Below are positions 45,040 through 53,095 of a stretch of DNA of 64,000 nucleotides, piece by piece (positions within the stretch are counted from its first letter, which is position 1; each line of letters begins with the position of its first letter). Both the position numbers and the translations under genes were made by a program. Under the pieces are notes generated by a model. That model ran no database searches, had not been told where the DNA came from, and worked only from the letters and a program-made list of their open reading frames with translations. The DNA is from CADEEN01 sp963740395 (lineage in GTDB: Bacteria > Pseudomonadota > Gammaproteobacteria > Burkholderiales > Burkholderiaceae_C): the NCBI GenBank assembly GCA_963740395.1, contig CAVUEP010000041.1, positions 26,254 through 90,253 of the forward strand. The letters run 5' to 3'.

Positions 45040-46070
45040 TGCGCCGCAAGCTTCTTGGTCATATCGATGAACTCACTCATCTTGGCGCGCGCGGCTCCTG
45101 AAGCCAAGGCGTCGCGCGCCAGCGCGACGCCGTCGGCCATCGTCTTGGCGACATTGGCGGCATACAGCGCGACGCCGGCATTGAGCATGACGATATCGAG
45201 CGCCGGTCCGGGCTCGTTGTCCAGGACCGAGCGCATGAGTACGAGCGACTCGGCCGGGCTCTCGACCTTCAGTGCACGGCCCGACGCCATCGTCAGGCCG
45301 AAGTCTTCCGGGTGGATCTCGTATTCGGTGATGGCGCCGTCCTTGAGTTCACCGACCATCGTCGCGGCACCCAGCGAGACTTCGTCCATGCCGTCGCGGC
45401 CGTAGACGACCACCGCGTGCTCGGCCCCCAGGCGCTGCAATGCGCGCACCTGGATGCCGACCAGATCCGGGTGGAACACGCCCATCAGGATATTCGGCGC
45501 ATCGGCCGGGTTGGTCAGCGGCCCGAGGATGTTGAAGATCGTGCGCACGCCGAGTTCCTTGCGCACCGGCCCGACGTTCTTCATCGCAGGGTGGTGATTC
45601 GGCGCAAACATGAAGCCGATGCCGGTCTGCTCGATGCAGCGGGCGATGGCTGCCGGCGGCAACGCCAGCACGACGCCCATTGCCTCCAGTACATCGGCAC
45701 TGCCCGACTTGCTCGACACGCCCCGGTTGCCATGTTTTGACACGCGGGCGCCGCAGGCCGCGGCCACGAACATGCTGCAGGTGGAGATGTTGAATGTGTG
45801 CGAACCGTCGCCGCCCGTGCCGACGATATCGACCAGGTGCGCGCGGTCTGCAACCTCCACCTTGGTCGAGAACTCGCGCATGACCTGCGCCGCCGCGGTG
45901 ATCTCGCCAATGGTTTCCTTCTTCACGCGCAATCCCACCAGCAGGGCGGCCATCATCACCGGCGACATTTCGCCGCCCATGATGCGGCGCACCAGGGCCA
46001 GCATTTCGTCGTGGAAAATCTCGCGGTGGTCGATGGTGCGCGTCAGCGCGTCGGTGTCGGCAATCGGCAT
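45036..46070 (-). CDS. trpD: anthranilate phosphoribosyltransferase
   Basis: A 344-residue TrpD, which joins anthranilate to PRPP. The PRPP-binding motif is GTGGDGSHTFNIST. Others are KHGNRGVSSKSGSADVLEAM and the metal-binding region GRDGMDEVSLG. The start MPIADTDALTRTIDHREIFH at 46070 follows the ltaE stop by 8 bases. An in-frame extension to 46499 overlaps ltaE and is rejected. It is coupled to trpC by ATGA. Confidence 0.98.
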   Translation of the reverse strand: MPIADTDALTRTIDHREIFHDEMLALVRRIMGGEMSPVMMAALLVGLRVKKETIGEITAAAQVMREFSTKVEVADRAHLVDIVGTGGDGSHTFNISTCSMFVAAACGARVSKHGNRGVSSKSGSADVLEAMGVVLALPPAAIARCIEQTGIGFMFAPNHHPAMKNVGPVRKELGVRTIFNILGPLTNPADAPNILMGVFHPDLVGIQVRALQRLGAEHAVVVYGRDGMDEVSLGAATMVGELKDGAITEYEIHPEDFGLTMASGRALKVESPAESLVLMRSVLDNEPGPALDIVMLNAGVALYAANVAKTMADGVALARDALASGAARAKMSEFIDMTKKLAAQ

Positions 46071-46078
46071 GGGGGCTC

Positions 46079-47084
46079 CTAAAGGGTCTCGCGCAGGGCA
46101 AGGATGGCATGGTCGACGTCGTCGGCGTGCAGGTCCAGGTGCGTCACCAAGCGCAGGCGCGCCCCACCGATGACGAGCAGCCCGCGATCGCGCAGGCGCT
46201 CGGCCACGCCCGGCACACGCTCGGGCGCCAGTTCGACGAACACCATGTTCGTCTGCGGCGCGGCCACGTGACCCCGCGCAGATCCCTGCAATCCTTGCGC
46301 GAGCCGCTGCGCATGGGCATGGTCTTCGGCCAGGCGCAGCACATGGTGGTCGAGTGCGTACAGCGCGGCGGCGGCCAAGATGCCACTCTGGCGCATCGCG
46401 CCGCCGGCCATCTTGCGCCAGCGTTGCGCGCGAGCAATCAATTCGCGGCTGCCGACCAATGCCGACCCCGCCGGCGTGCCCAGGCCCTTGCTGAAGCACA
46501 CCGACACGCTGTCGAAGTGGCGCGCGATCTCGCGCGCCGTCACGCCGCTGGCCACTGCGGCGTTGAACAGCCGCGCGCCGTCGAGGTGCGTGGCCAGTCC
46601 GCGCGAGCGCGCCAGTGCCGTGGCCGCCTCGATATAGGGCAATGGCAGCACCTGGCCGCCCCAGGTGTTCTCCAGCGTCAGCAGTCGTGTGCGCGCGAAG
46701 TGCGCGTCATCGGGCTTGATCGCTGCATCGATATCGGCCAGCGCCAGCGTGCCGTCGGGCTGATTCGTCAGGGGCTGTGGCTGGATGCTGCCCAGCACCG
46801 CTGCGCCGCCGCCTTCCCAACGGTAGGTGTGCGCCATCTGACCGACCAGGTACTCGTCGCCGCGCTGGCAATGGCTCATCAGGGCGCACAGGTTGCTCTG
46901 CGTGCCGGTGGGCATGAACAGCGCGGCCTCGAAGCCGAGGTCGGCGGCGATCCGCTGCTGCAAGGCGTTGACGGTCGGGTCGTCGCCGAACACATCGTCG
47001 CCGAGTTCAGCGGCTCGCATCGCGTCCCACATCGCCGGCCGTCGGCCGCGTGACCGTGTCGCTGCGCAAGTCGATGGTTTTCAT
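46079..47084 (-). CDS. ltaE: low-specificity L-threonine aldolase, frameshift near the N-terminus
   Basis: A PLP-dependent aldolase that splits threonine or allo-threonine to glycine and acetaldehyde. MKTIDLRSDTVTRPT reads from ATG 47084. One extra C near 47038-47041 then breaks the frame, and the protein continues as MWDAMRAAELGDDVFGDDPT from about 47032. Other landmarks are MPTGTQSN, THLDGARLFNAA and SVCFSKGLGTPAG, which holds the PLP lysine. Joined, it is about 335 residues, the usual length. Its ATG overlaps the trpG stop (ATGA, 47081-47084) and its stop is 8 bases before trpD, so it sits inside the trp operon as a translationally coupled gene. Confidence 0.88.
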
Positions 47085-47653
47085 GCGGGGTAGGCCTCCA
47101 GGAAATTGCGCAGCATCGCGTGGCCGTGCGAGGACAGCATCGACTCGGGATGGAACTGCACCCCCTCGATCGGCAGCGTGCGGTGCCGCACGCCCATGAT
47201 CTCGCCGTCGTCCGTGCTCGACGTGACCACCAGATCAGCGGGCAACGACTCGCGCTTGATGGCCAGGGAGTGGTAGCGAATCACGGCGAAGCGCTCTGGC
47301 AGCCCGCGGTATACGCCCAGCCCGTCGGTCGTGATCTCGCTGGCCTTGCCGTGCATCAGCGTGCGCGCACGCACCACGTCGCCGCCGAGCGCGGCGCCGA
47401 TCGACTGGTGACCCAGGCACACGCCGAGGATCGGCAGCTTGCCCGCGAAGTGACGGATCGCGTCGATGCACACCCCCGCCTCGGCCGGCGTGCAGGGCCC
47501 GGGCGACAGCACCAAACGCGCGGGCTTCAGCGCGGCAATGCCGGCGACGTCGACCTCGTCGTTGCGCAGCACGCGCACCTCTTCCCCCAGCTCACCGAAG
47601 TACTGCACCAGATTGAAGGTGAAGCTGTCGTAGTTGTCGATCATCAGCAACAT
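47081..47653 (-). CDS. trpG: anthranilate synthase glutamine amidotransferase subunit
   Basis: A 190-residue class I glutamine amidotransferase that supplies ammonia to TrpE. The catalytic triad is Cys79 in LGVCLGHQSIG, and His168 and Glu170 in QFHPES. MLLMIDNYDSFTFNLVQYFG is the classic TrpG/PabA start. It could also serve PabB, as is common when only one copy exists. Its usual partner trpE lies 6 kb away (53720-55207), beyond an inserted surface-fibre locus. This gene now begins a separate transcription unit, or depends on a promoter in 47654-47988. Confidence 0.96.
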   Translation of the reverse strand: MLLMIDNYDSFTFNLVQYFGELGEEVRVLRNDEVDVAGIAALKPARLVLSPGPCTPAEAGVCIDAIRHFAGKLPILGVCLGHQSIGAALGGDVVRARTLMHGKASEITTDGLGVYRGLPERFAVIRYHSLAIKRESLPADLVVTSSTDDGEIMGVRHRTLPIEGVQFHPESMLSSHGHAMLRNFLEAYPA

Positions 47654-47988
47654 GCGCGCTCTATCCTCATGAGTTCACCGGGTGACTGCTGTGGCTCCCG
47701 CCTCGCCGCTGGCGCTGCGGCCCGCAGTCTGTTCAATTGCCAAACCTGTGCGACGAGACCGGGAAAGTACCTGGTACGCCCGCGACCGCGCGACAGAGCG
47801 GTCAGTGCGGTGATCTGCGCCAACGCCGACGATCGAGCGCGGCCACGGTGATGGGTCGGGTGAACATGGCCTGCATTATCGGCCGACGACATGGGGCCCG
47901 GGCGTTACGGCACTCGCCGGCGACGGCATGGGTCGATGTGCAACCTCTTGCCTGGCGCCGTGGCCATCGGGGCCCATAGAATTTGCCC
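47654..47988. other. intergenic region between divergent trpG and the fibre locus
   Basis: 335 bases without a convincing gene. It must hold promoters for both sides if the trp piece is transcribed on its own. I see no clear -35/-10 pair, terminator or trp-leader-like peptide with adjacent Trp codons. Small open frames here lack family features. Confidence 0.6.
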
Positions 47989-48558
47989 ATGGCATGTGCG
48001 ACGCTTGAGCGAGGATCTTCATCCCGGCCCGTGCCGACGCCTGGAGCACAGCCGCCATTGCGCAACCGGGGCGCCCGTCGCCGCGTTGGGATGCTGGCCC
48101 TGTCGGCGATGGCGGGCGCCGCACTCTGGGGCCTGCCCTGCCTGGCCGCAGGCTGGGTCACGTACGCGGTCGACGACTCGATGAGCCACACCCTGGCGTC
48201 TGCCGCACAGCTTCGTTGGCGCGACTCGCTGCCGTCGAGAAGCGCAGTCGACCTGCTCGACGCGACGATGGACGTGCGCATCGTGCTGAATGTCAGCCCG
48301 TGGGTCGGCCAGCCCGCGCGCATCTACATGGTGATGCCCGCGCTGGTGCAATCGAGCCTCACGGTTCACTGGACGACGACTGGCCTGCTGGCGCCGGGCC
48401 GCCTGACCAGCGGGCAGCGGCATCTCGTGTTCCAAGGCGTGGTGCCCGGCGCGCGCATCGAAGACACAATGCGCGTCGTCGCCGTGGCCGACGCGCGCGA
48501 TGTCGCCACGCCGCAACGCGTGAATTTCACTTTCGAGATCGAGGTACCGGGCCGATGA
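47989..48558 (+). CDS. small secreted protein, first gene of the fibre locus
   Basis: I do not recognise the family. From ATG 47989 it is 189 residues. An Arg-rich stretch (RNRGARRRVG) and a hydrophobic segment (MLALSAMAGAALWGLPCLAA, start also possible at ATG 48091) form a signal peptide. The mature part of about 135 residues is rich in beta-type alternation (DATMDVRIVLNVSPWVGQPA, VNFTFEIEV). Its 'MDVRIVLNVSP' run recalls the LDFRV segment of the downstream subunits, but the similarity is weak. The stop overlaps the chaperone start (ATGA at 48555-48558), so the two are coupled. A fibre subunit or accessory adhesin is inferred from context. Confidence 0.6.
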   Translation: MACATLERGSSSRPVPTPGAQPPLRNRGARRRVGMLALSAMAGAALWGLPCLAAGWVTYAVDDSMSHTLASAAQLRWRDSLPSRSAVDLLDATMDVRIVLNVSPWVGQPARIYMVMPALVQSSLTVHWTTTGLLAPGRLTSGQRHLVFQGVVPGARIEDTMRVVAVADARDVATPQRVNFTFEIEVPGR

Positions 48559-49406
48559 GCATGTTCGCGTCTCCACTGCGCGTTGCGCGCCGACTGTGCA
48601 GCGCCGGCCTGGCCGGCTTGGCGCTGTGCGCGCCGGTTCACGCGCAGTTTTCGGCCGCCGTCACACCGCCGCGCTTCGAGATCGGTGTCGAGCCCGGGCA
48701 GGTCTCGCGCCAGGTGATGGAGATCACGCACGCCATTCCCGGCACCGGCGTCTACCGCGTCTACACCGCCGACTGGCACCTGGACGCCGCCGGCGCGCTC
48801 ACCTTCTACGACGCGCTGCAGCCCGGCAGTTGCCGACCCTGGGTCGCGATCGAGCGAAGGGAAGTCAATGTCACGCAGGGGGCTCGGGTGCGGTACCGGT
48901 TCGAGGTCGCCGCGCCGGCCGACGCCGCGCCACGAGAGTGCCGCTTTGCGCTGATGATCGAGAGCCGGCCGCAGGAGGTGCAGGCTGACGCCTCGGCCTC
49001 GTTCCCGATGAGCGGGCGCATTGCCGTGATCGTCTACGCCCGCATCGGCGCGGCCAAGGCAGTGCTCGAGGCCGGCGAAACCTCGATTGCCGCATTCGAC
49101 GGGCGGCCCACGCCAATGCTGACAGTCCGCAACACCGGCAATGCCACGGGTCGCCTGTCGGGCGTGCTCAAGGGCACCGACGCAAACGGGGCGACGATCG
49201 AGTTCACGCCCGAGAGCGTGCCGATCCTGCCCGATACCACGCGCCGCATCGCCTTGCAGGCCTATGAACCCGGCCCGCGCACGGCGACGTCGACCCCGCC
49301 GCCATTCAAGTGGCCGCTGACCCTGCGCGGTGTGCTCGAGTACGGCCCCGACGCAGCGGGCCGGATCGACGTGAGCCGCCAGATCGCCGAGCGCCCGGCG
49401 CAGTGA
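48555..49406 (+). CDS. PapD-like periplasmic chaperone (fimbrial type)
   Basis: A 283-residue secreted protein. A signal peptide ends near APVHA (residue 30). Two Ig-like beta domains follow, roughly 33-150 and 160-275. Features that fit the PapD/COG3121-like chaperones are PPRFEIGVEPGQVSRQVMEI at the mature start, the strand GARVRYRFEV near the middle of domain 1, RFALMIESRP, and MLTVRNTGNATGRLSG in domain 2. The exact Arg/Lys pair that anchors subunit C-termini in PapD cannot be assigned with certainty. Both ends overlap neighbouring genes (ATGA at the start, GTGA at the end), so three genes are translated as one coupled unit. Confidence 0.75.
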   Translation: MSMFASPLRVARRLCSAGLAGLALCAPVHAQFSAAVTPPRFEIGVEPGQVSRQVMEITHAIPGTGVYRVYTADWHLDAAGALTFYDALQPGSCRPWVAIERREVNVTQGARVRYRFEVAAPADAAPRECRFALMIESRPQEVQADASASFPMSGRIAVIVYARIGAAKAVLEAGETSIAAFDGRPTPMLTVRNTGNATGRLSGVLKGTDANGATIEFTPESVPILPDTTRRIALQAYEPGPRTATSTPPPFKWPLTLRGVLEYGPDAAGRIDVSRQIAERPAQ

Positions 49407-51541
49407 GCGTCGCGGCGGCTGCCATCGCCAACGCACGTCACGGGCGCCGCGCCGCAGTCGCTGCCCTGTGCGGCATCGTGGTGTCGAGCCCGACCGGCGC
49501 TGCCGAACCCGACAAACCCCAGCCCGAGCCGGCACCGGCGTATGTCGACCGGGTGATGGAAGGCGTATCGGCCCAGCCCGAACTCGTCAGCGACGGGGTG
49601 CCCAACTACGACCGCAGCGGCATGCCGCGCACGCTGCGCGGCGAGTTGCGCGCCCAATCCTCGTCCGATGACCGGGGCAGCAACTCCGCGCTGTGGGCCA
49701 ACCTGCGCGGCAGCGTGGATACCGCCAACTACGGCGCGTTCTCATTCGATGCCTCGGGCCAGTTGCTCGATCGCCGCGCCGGGCAGCGCCAGGGAACGGG
49801 CCTGTCGTTCTCAATCTATCAGACCGCGATGCCCTTCGGTGGCGGCTGGCACGCGTCGCAAGCCCTGGGCGTGATCCAGACGCTCGGTACACGCCTCGGC
49901 GCACAGCAGGCCTCGTTCTTCGTGCCGACGCGGCTGGTGCAGGGTGCGTCGACGCAGTGGCGCAATGAGGCGCGCGGCGTCACCTGGCAGCTCAGCGGCG
50001 GCGAGACCGGCTCGTTCGCGTCGATCGGCCAGGGCTCGTTCTACGGTTCGGGCAACCGGGTCGCTGCGATCGGCGTGGAGCTGGGTGCCGCGCGACCCGG
50101 CGGCGCGTCCATGCTGCCCCCGGGCTGGGGTTACAGCGCCGTGGCCAGTCATGCCTCAGGCGCCGTACCACAGGTGGTCCCGGGCTTCGGCCTGCGCTCC
50201 GACGAGCCCGCGGGCAGCGGCCTGTTGCAGAGCCTGCGCTGGGAAACGCCGATCGCCTTCGTCCAGGGCAACCTGCTGGCCGGCCGCCATCAAGACGCCA
50301 CAGGAGCGACGGCAAGTGCTGTGGGCGCGTCGAGCTCCAGCGTCGCGGGCTGGCTCGACGGCGCGCTCCGCTCGGCGGATATCACACACCGCTGGGGCGT
50401 GCATCACCTGGGGCAGGGTCTGCGATGGCAAGGCAGCGCACTTGGCGGCAACTCCCAGGGCGGTTACTACCGCTGGTCACGCACCGGCCTGCGCACGCAA
50501 GTCGAGGCGCAGGTCTCGAGTACCCAGCCGGTCGAGGTTGCCACCGGTGGCGCCACGCAGCACCGGGCCGGCGTTTCGCTGCGGCACCAGATTGACCAGC
50601 GCCTGGGCGTGGGCGGTGTGGTCCAGGCCAGCACGGGAACAACGAACGATCTGCAGTTGTCAGGCTATGCAGAACTGCGCCGGCCCTGGGCCGACCTGCG
50701 CCTGCACGCTGGCGTCGAGACGCGTGGCCGCACCGTTGTGGCGCGCCGTCTTTCGAGCGACCAGGCCTGGGCGCTGCCGCTGGGCCAGCGCCTGAGCACC
50801 TCGTTGGCGCTGAATTCGACCAGCGCCGACCCCGCCGACGCCGGCAGCAGCGCGAGCACCCAGTACGGCACGTTCTTCGAGATGGCGTTGACCGGTGGTG
50901 CCGATGTCGGCGACAACGTCTCGCTCGACCTCAGCCTGCGCGCCCTGCTGCCGCAAACGGCGCAGCTTGCACGTGCGTACAACCTCAGCGCCTCGGGCCA
51001 ATGGCGCCTGACGCCGGCCTGGACCCTGGCGGGCGCGCTGAGCATGACGCGCTCGTCGAGCGTGGCCAACCCCGGGGCGATCAATCCGATCCCGGTCTTG
51101 CCGGGCAGCACCGCCTCGTTCATCTACCCCGGCACGCGATCGCGCGACCTGTGGCTGACGCTGCGCTACGATTTCCAGGCCGGTGCGCCAGTGGCGCCGA
51201 TCGGCGCCGGCAGCCGCATCGGCGTGGGCGGCGGCAACATCGAAGGCGTGATTTACCTCGACGACAACCAGAACGGCCGCTTCGACGCGCTCGAGGCGCG
51301 CGCGGCCAATGTCACGGTCACGCTCGACGGCCGTTTTGCCACGCGCGCCGATGCGCAGGGGCGCTTCGAGTTTCCGTTCGTGGCCTCGGGCACGCATGTC
51401 ATTGCCGTGGCTTCCGACACCTTGCCGCTGCCCTGGACGGCGCCCGCCAGCTCGCCAATGCGAGTCGAGGTGGTTCCGCGCGGCGTTGTCCGTGTCGAGA
51501 TCGGCGCCACACGCGATAGAGCCGCGACGACCGAGCCGTAG
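49403..51541 (+). CDS. outer-membrane barrel protein with C-terminal SdrD_B-like domain (usher-like)
   Basis: A 712-residue protein starting with GTG at 49403, which overlaps the chaperone stop. A signal-like segment (AAVAALCGIVVSSPTGAA) is followed by about 570 residues of alternating aromatic and polar strands (LRAQSSSDD, SLRWETPIAFVQGNLLAGR, YNLSASGQWRLTPAWTLAGA), typical of an outer-membrane beta-barrel. After LRYDFQAGAP comes a single compact domain with IEGVIYLDDNQNGRFDALEA, close to SdrD_B or carboxypeptidase-regulatory-like folds with a calcium-type Asp/Asn run. No PapC_N, plug or PapC_C features of classical ushers are recognisable. From its place after the chaperone I infer an export pore or anchor for the fibre subunits. 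Confidence 0.65.
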   Translation: MSVAAAAIANARHGRRAAVAALCGIVVSSPTGAAEPDKPQPEPAPAYVDRVMEGVSAQPELVSDGVPNYDRSGMPRTLRGELRAQSSSDDRGSNSALWANLRGSVDTANYGAFSFDASGQLLDRRAGQRQGTGLSFSIYQTAMPFGGGWHASQALGVIQTLGTRLGAQQASFFVPTRLVQGASTQWRNEARGVTWQLSGGETGSFASIGQGSFYGSGNRVAAIGVELGAARPGGASMLPPGWGYSAVASHASGAVPQVVPGFGLRSDEPAGSGLLQSLRWETPIAFVQGNLLAGRHQDATGATASAVGASSSSVAGWLDGALRSADITHRWGVHHLGQGLRWQGSALGGNSQGGYYRWSRTGLRTQVEAQVSSTQPVEVATGGATQHRAGVSLRHQIDQRLGVGGVVQASTGTTNDLQLSGYAELRRPWADLRLHAGVETRGRTVVARRLSSDQAWALPLGQRLSTSLALNSTSADPADAGSSASTQYGTFFEMALTGGADVGDNVSLDLSLRALLPQTAQLARAYNLSASGQWRLTPAWTLAGALSMTRSSSVANPGAINPIPVLPGSTASFIYPGTRSRDLWLTLRYDFQAGAPVAPIGAGSRIGVGGGNIEGVIYLDDNQNGRFDALEARAANVTVTLDGRFATRADAQGRFEFPFVASGTHVIAVASDTLPLPWTAPASSPMRVEVVPRGVVRVEIGATRDRAATTEP

Positions 51542-51565
51542 CTTCCGGGCGCCCGGGCTCTCGCC

Positions 51566-51976
51566 TCAGGGCGAGGCGATCGTCACCACGCTGTTGGCCG
51601 GGATCGCTGCGCCCGGCAGCGTGGTATCGACCACGACATTGCGCGGCCGCAGTTGCTGGCTGCTGCTCGGTGCCGCGCCGTCGTCAATGCCACCGGAGCT
51701 GCTCTGCACGGTCAGCACGCCGGTGTTGCCGCGCACCTGCGCGCCCTGGGCCTGCATCGATAGCGAAAGTGAGGACAGCACGGTGACGCGGAAGTCGAGA
51801 TGTGCTGAGGCGCTGAGGGGCGCACCGCCGGCTGGCGCGAATCGCAGCTGTGAGTCGGCCCGACAGGTCGATGCCGCCGCCGCGCCGATCAACAGCACGG
51901 TCAGTGCCATGCGCAGGTCGCCTCGCTGAATGGCCAGTGGCGCGTAGTGGTCGTTCTGCTTGCGCCTGTCGTTCAT
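51566..51976 (-). CDS. small secreted subunit-like protein, opposite strand
   Basis: A 136-residue protein from ATG 51976 (MNDRRKQNDHYAPLAIQRGD). A hydrophobic signal (MALTVLLIGAAAASTCRA) precedes a short mature part. LSASAHLDFRVTVLSSLSLS matches LSAAARLDFRVIIPKVLFLQ of the subunit at 52462, so the two are probably related. This copy lacks the C-terminal half with the LVPPGTY-type end. It converges on the barrel gene with 24 bases between stops and is divergent from the 52462 gene. It may be a shortened or capping subunit, or a remnant. Confidence 0.55.
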   Translation of the reverse strand: MNDRRKQNDHYAPLAIQRGDLRMALTVLLIGAAAASTCRADSQLRFAPAGGAPLSASAHLDFRVTVLSSLSLSMQAQGAQVRGNTGVLTVQSSSGGIDDGAAPSSSQQLRPRNVVVDTTLPGAAIPANSVVTIASP

Positions 51977-52461
51977 GGGTCGCTCCTGTGCGTTGCGCTG
52001 CGCACGTCGCCAGCGGGTCTTCAGGGCCCTGGGTTGCCTGCGCCTGACCGCGCACGATGCGCCGCGGGCCAGCGAAAACAATCCCTATCCCCCGGGCCTC
52101 GGGGGCTCATGGGGCGGCGCCCTGGCAACCCCGGCTTGCGCGCGGGCGTGACCTGGTCCATGGGCAGGCGCGTTGCCGCGCCCACCTGCAAGGTCTATCG
52201 ACGCGTTAGCGCAGAACTTGAGCGTCGATCCGAAGAAAAGCGGCGCTTATCGGCCGGTCAACCCCGAACTTGAGGGTCGGTCTTCGGAGAAGACCCCGAA
52301 AAGCGGCCAGATCGCACGGGCCACGGTGCAACTACGTCACGGGCCACTTGGCGTTGCCGTTCTCACTGCCGGTTGCGATCGGATAATTTTTTCGTCGCGA
52401 TCGGTGACCACTGATTGACCAGATCGGCCGACCGTCCATCAACACCAGGAGATCACTGAAC
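51977..52461. other. intergenic region between divergent subunit genes
   Basis: 485 bases with no convincing gene. It contains a GC-rich inverted repeat (CCCCC / GGGGG, 52089-52105), a pair of imperfect direct repeats (listed separately) and an AT-rich patch GGATAATTTTTTC near 52379-52391 that could supply a -10 box for the rightward subunit gene. No good -35 partner is evident. Confidence 0.6.
52214..52308 (+). repeat. imperfect direct repeat with internal hairpin
   Basis: GAACTTGAGCGTCGATC (52214-52230) recurs as GAACTTGAGGGTCGGTC (52266-52282), with two mismatches. Each copy is followed by a second shared block ending GAAAAGCGGC or AGAAAAGCGGC. The second copy contains a perfect 7-bp hairpin GGTCTTC-GGA-GAAGACC (52279-52295). 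The pair may be the remains of a mobile element end, or operators for the flanking divergent genes. Confidence 0.6.
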
Positions 52462-53079
52462 ATGAACAAGTTTGTCCTTCGCGCCGTCTGCGCTACCGCC
52501 AGCCTTGCCGCCCTCGGGCTGCCGATGGGCGCCCATGCCGAGTCGGCAGTCAACAGCGGCGCCGGCGCCTTGAGTGCCGCCGCGCGACTCGACTTCCGCG
52601 TCATCATTCCCAAGGTGCTGTTCCTGCAAGTCGGCACCGGGACCATGATGGCCACCAACACGGGCATCAACTTGATCGAATTCAACGTGCCAGCGGGCTC
52701 CGCTGGCAACGGCACGGCAATCGCCGCCTCCACGGGTGGCGACGTCAGCCCCGGTGTGGTTACTGCCAGGATTCGGAGCAACGGCGGCACCATCACGTTG
52801 GTCACGGCGACCACGGGCGCGCTCTCCAACGGCACCGATACCCTGGCGTTTAGCCAGATCGGCGCAAGTGCCGCGGCTGGCACGACCGGCAACTTGTTCG
52901 ACGCGCCGGCGCTGACGAACGGCAGTGTGTCCGCGCCCGTACCGGTGACAGGGGGTAGCATCACGGACCGCGACGCCCTGTGGACCTTCTCCTACTTGAA
53001 TGCTGCGCTCGTCCCTCCCGGCACCTACGGCGGCACCGCCACCAACGGCCGTGTCACCTACACCGCCAGCGTGCTCTGA
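52462..53079 (+). CDS. putative fibre subunit (spore-coat-U-like), A
   Basis: A 205-residue secreted protein with AGGAG ten bases before the ATG. The signal peptide ends at GAHA (residue 26). The mature protein is rich in Gly, Ala, Thr and Asn, with beta-type alternation: LDFRVIIPKVLFLQVGTGTM, GGTITLVTATTGAL, LWTFSYLNAALVPPGTYGG and a terminal GRVTYTASVL. This end strand, with alternating hydrophobic residues, resembles the C-terminal strand that chaperones cap in fimbrial subunits. It has no cysteine pair in the mature part. It is related to the next gene. I infer a structural subunit. The exact family cannot be confirmed here. Confidence 0.6.
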   Translation: MNKFVLRAVCATASLAALGLPMGAHAESAVNSGAGALSAAARLDFRVIIPKVLFLQVGTGTMMATNTGINLIEFNVPAGSAGNGTAIAASTGGDVSPGVVTARIRSNGGTITLVTATTGALSNGTDTLAFSQIGASAAAGTTGNLFDAPALTNGSVSAPVPVTGGSITDRDALWTFSYLNAALVPPGTYGGTATNGRVTYTASVL

Positions 53080-53095
53080 GTCACGTTGCCGCCGC

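Noticed and set aside
47654..47988. A trp leader peptide with tandem Trp codons before trpG
   Set aside because: No short frame with adjacent TGG codons and an attenuator-like hairpin could be found on the minus strand.
50660..51397. Minus-strand open frame inside the outer-membrane barrel gene, and another at 52332-52964 opposite subunit A
   Set aside because: The plus-strand genes have signal peptides and coupled starts. The antisense frames have none and look like GC shadows.
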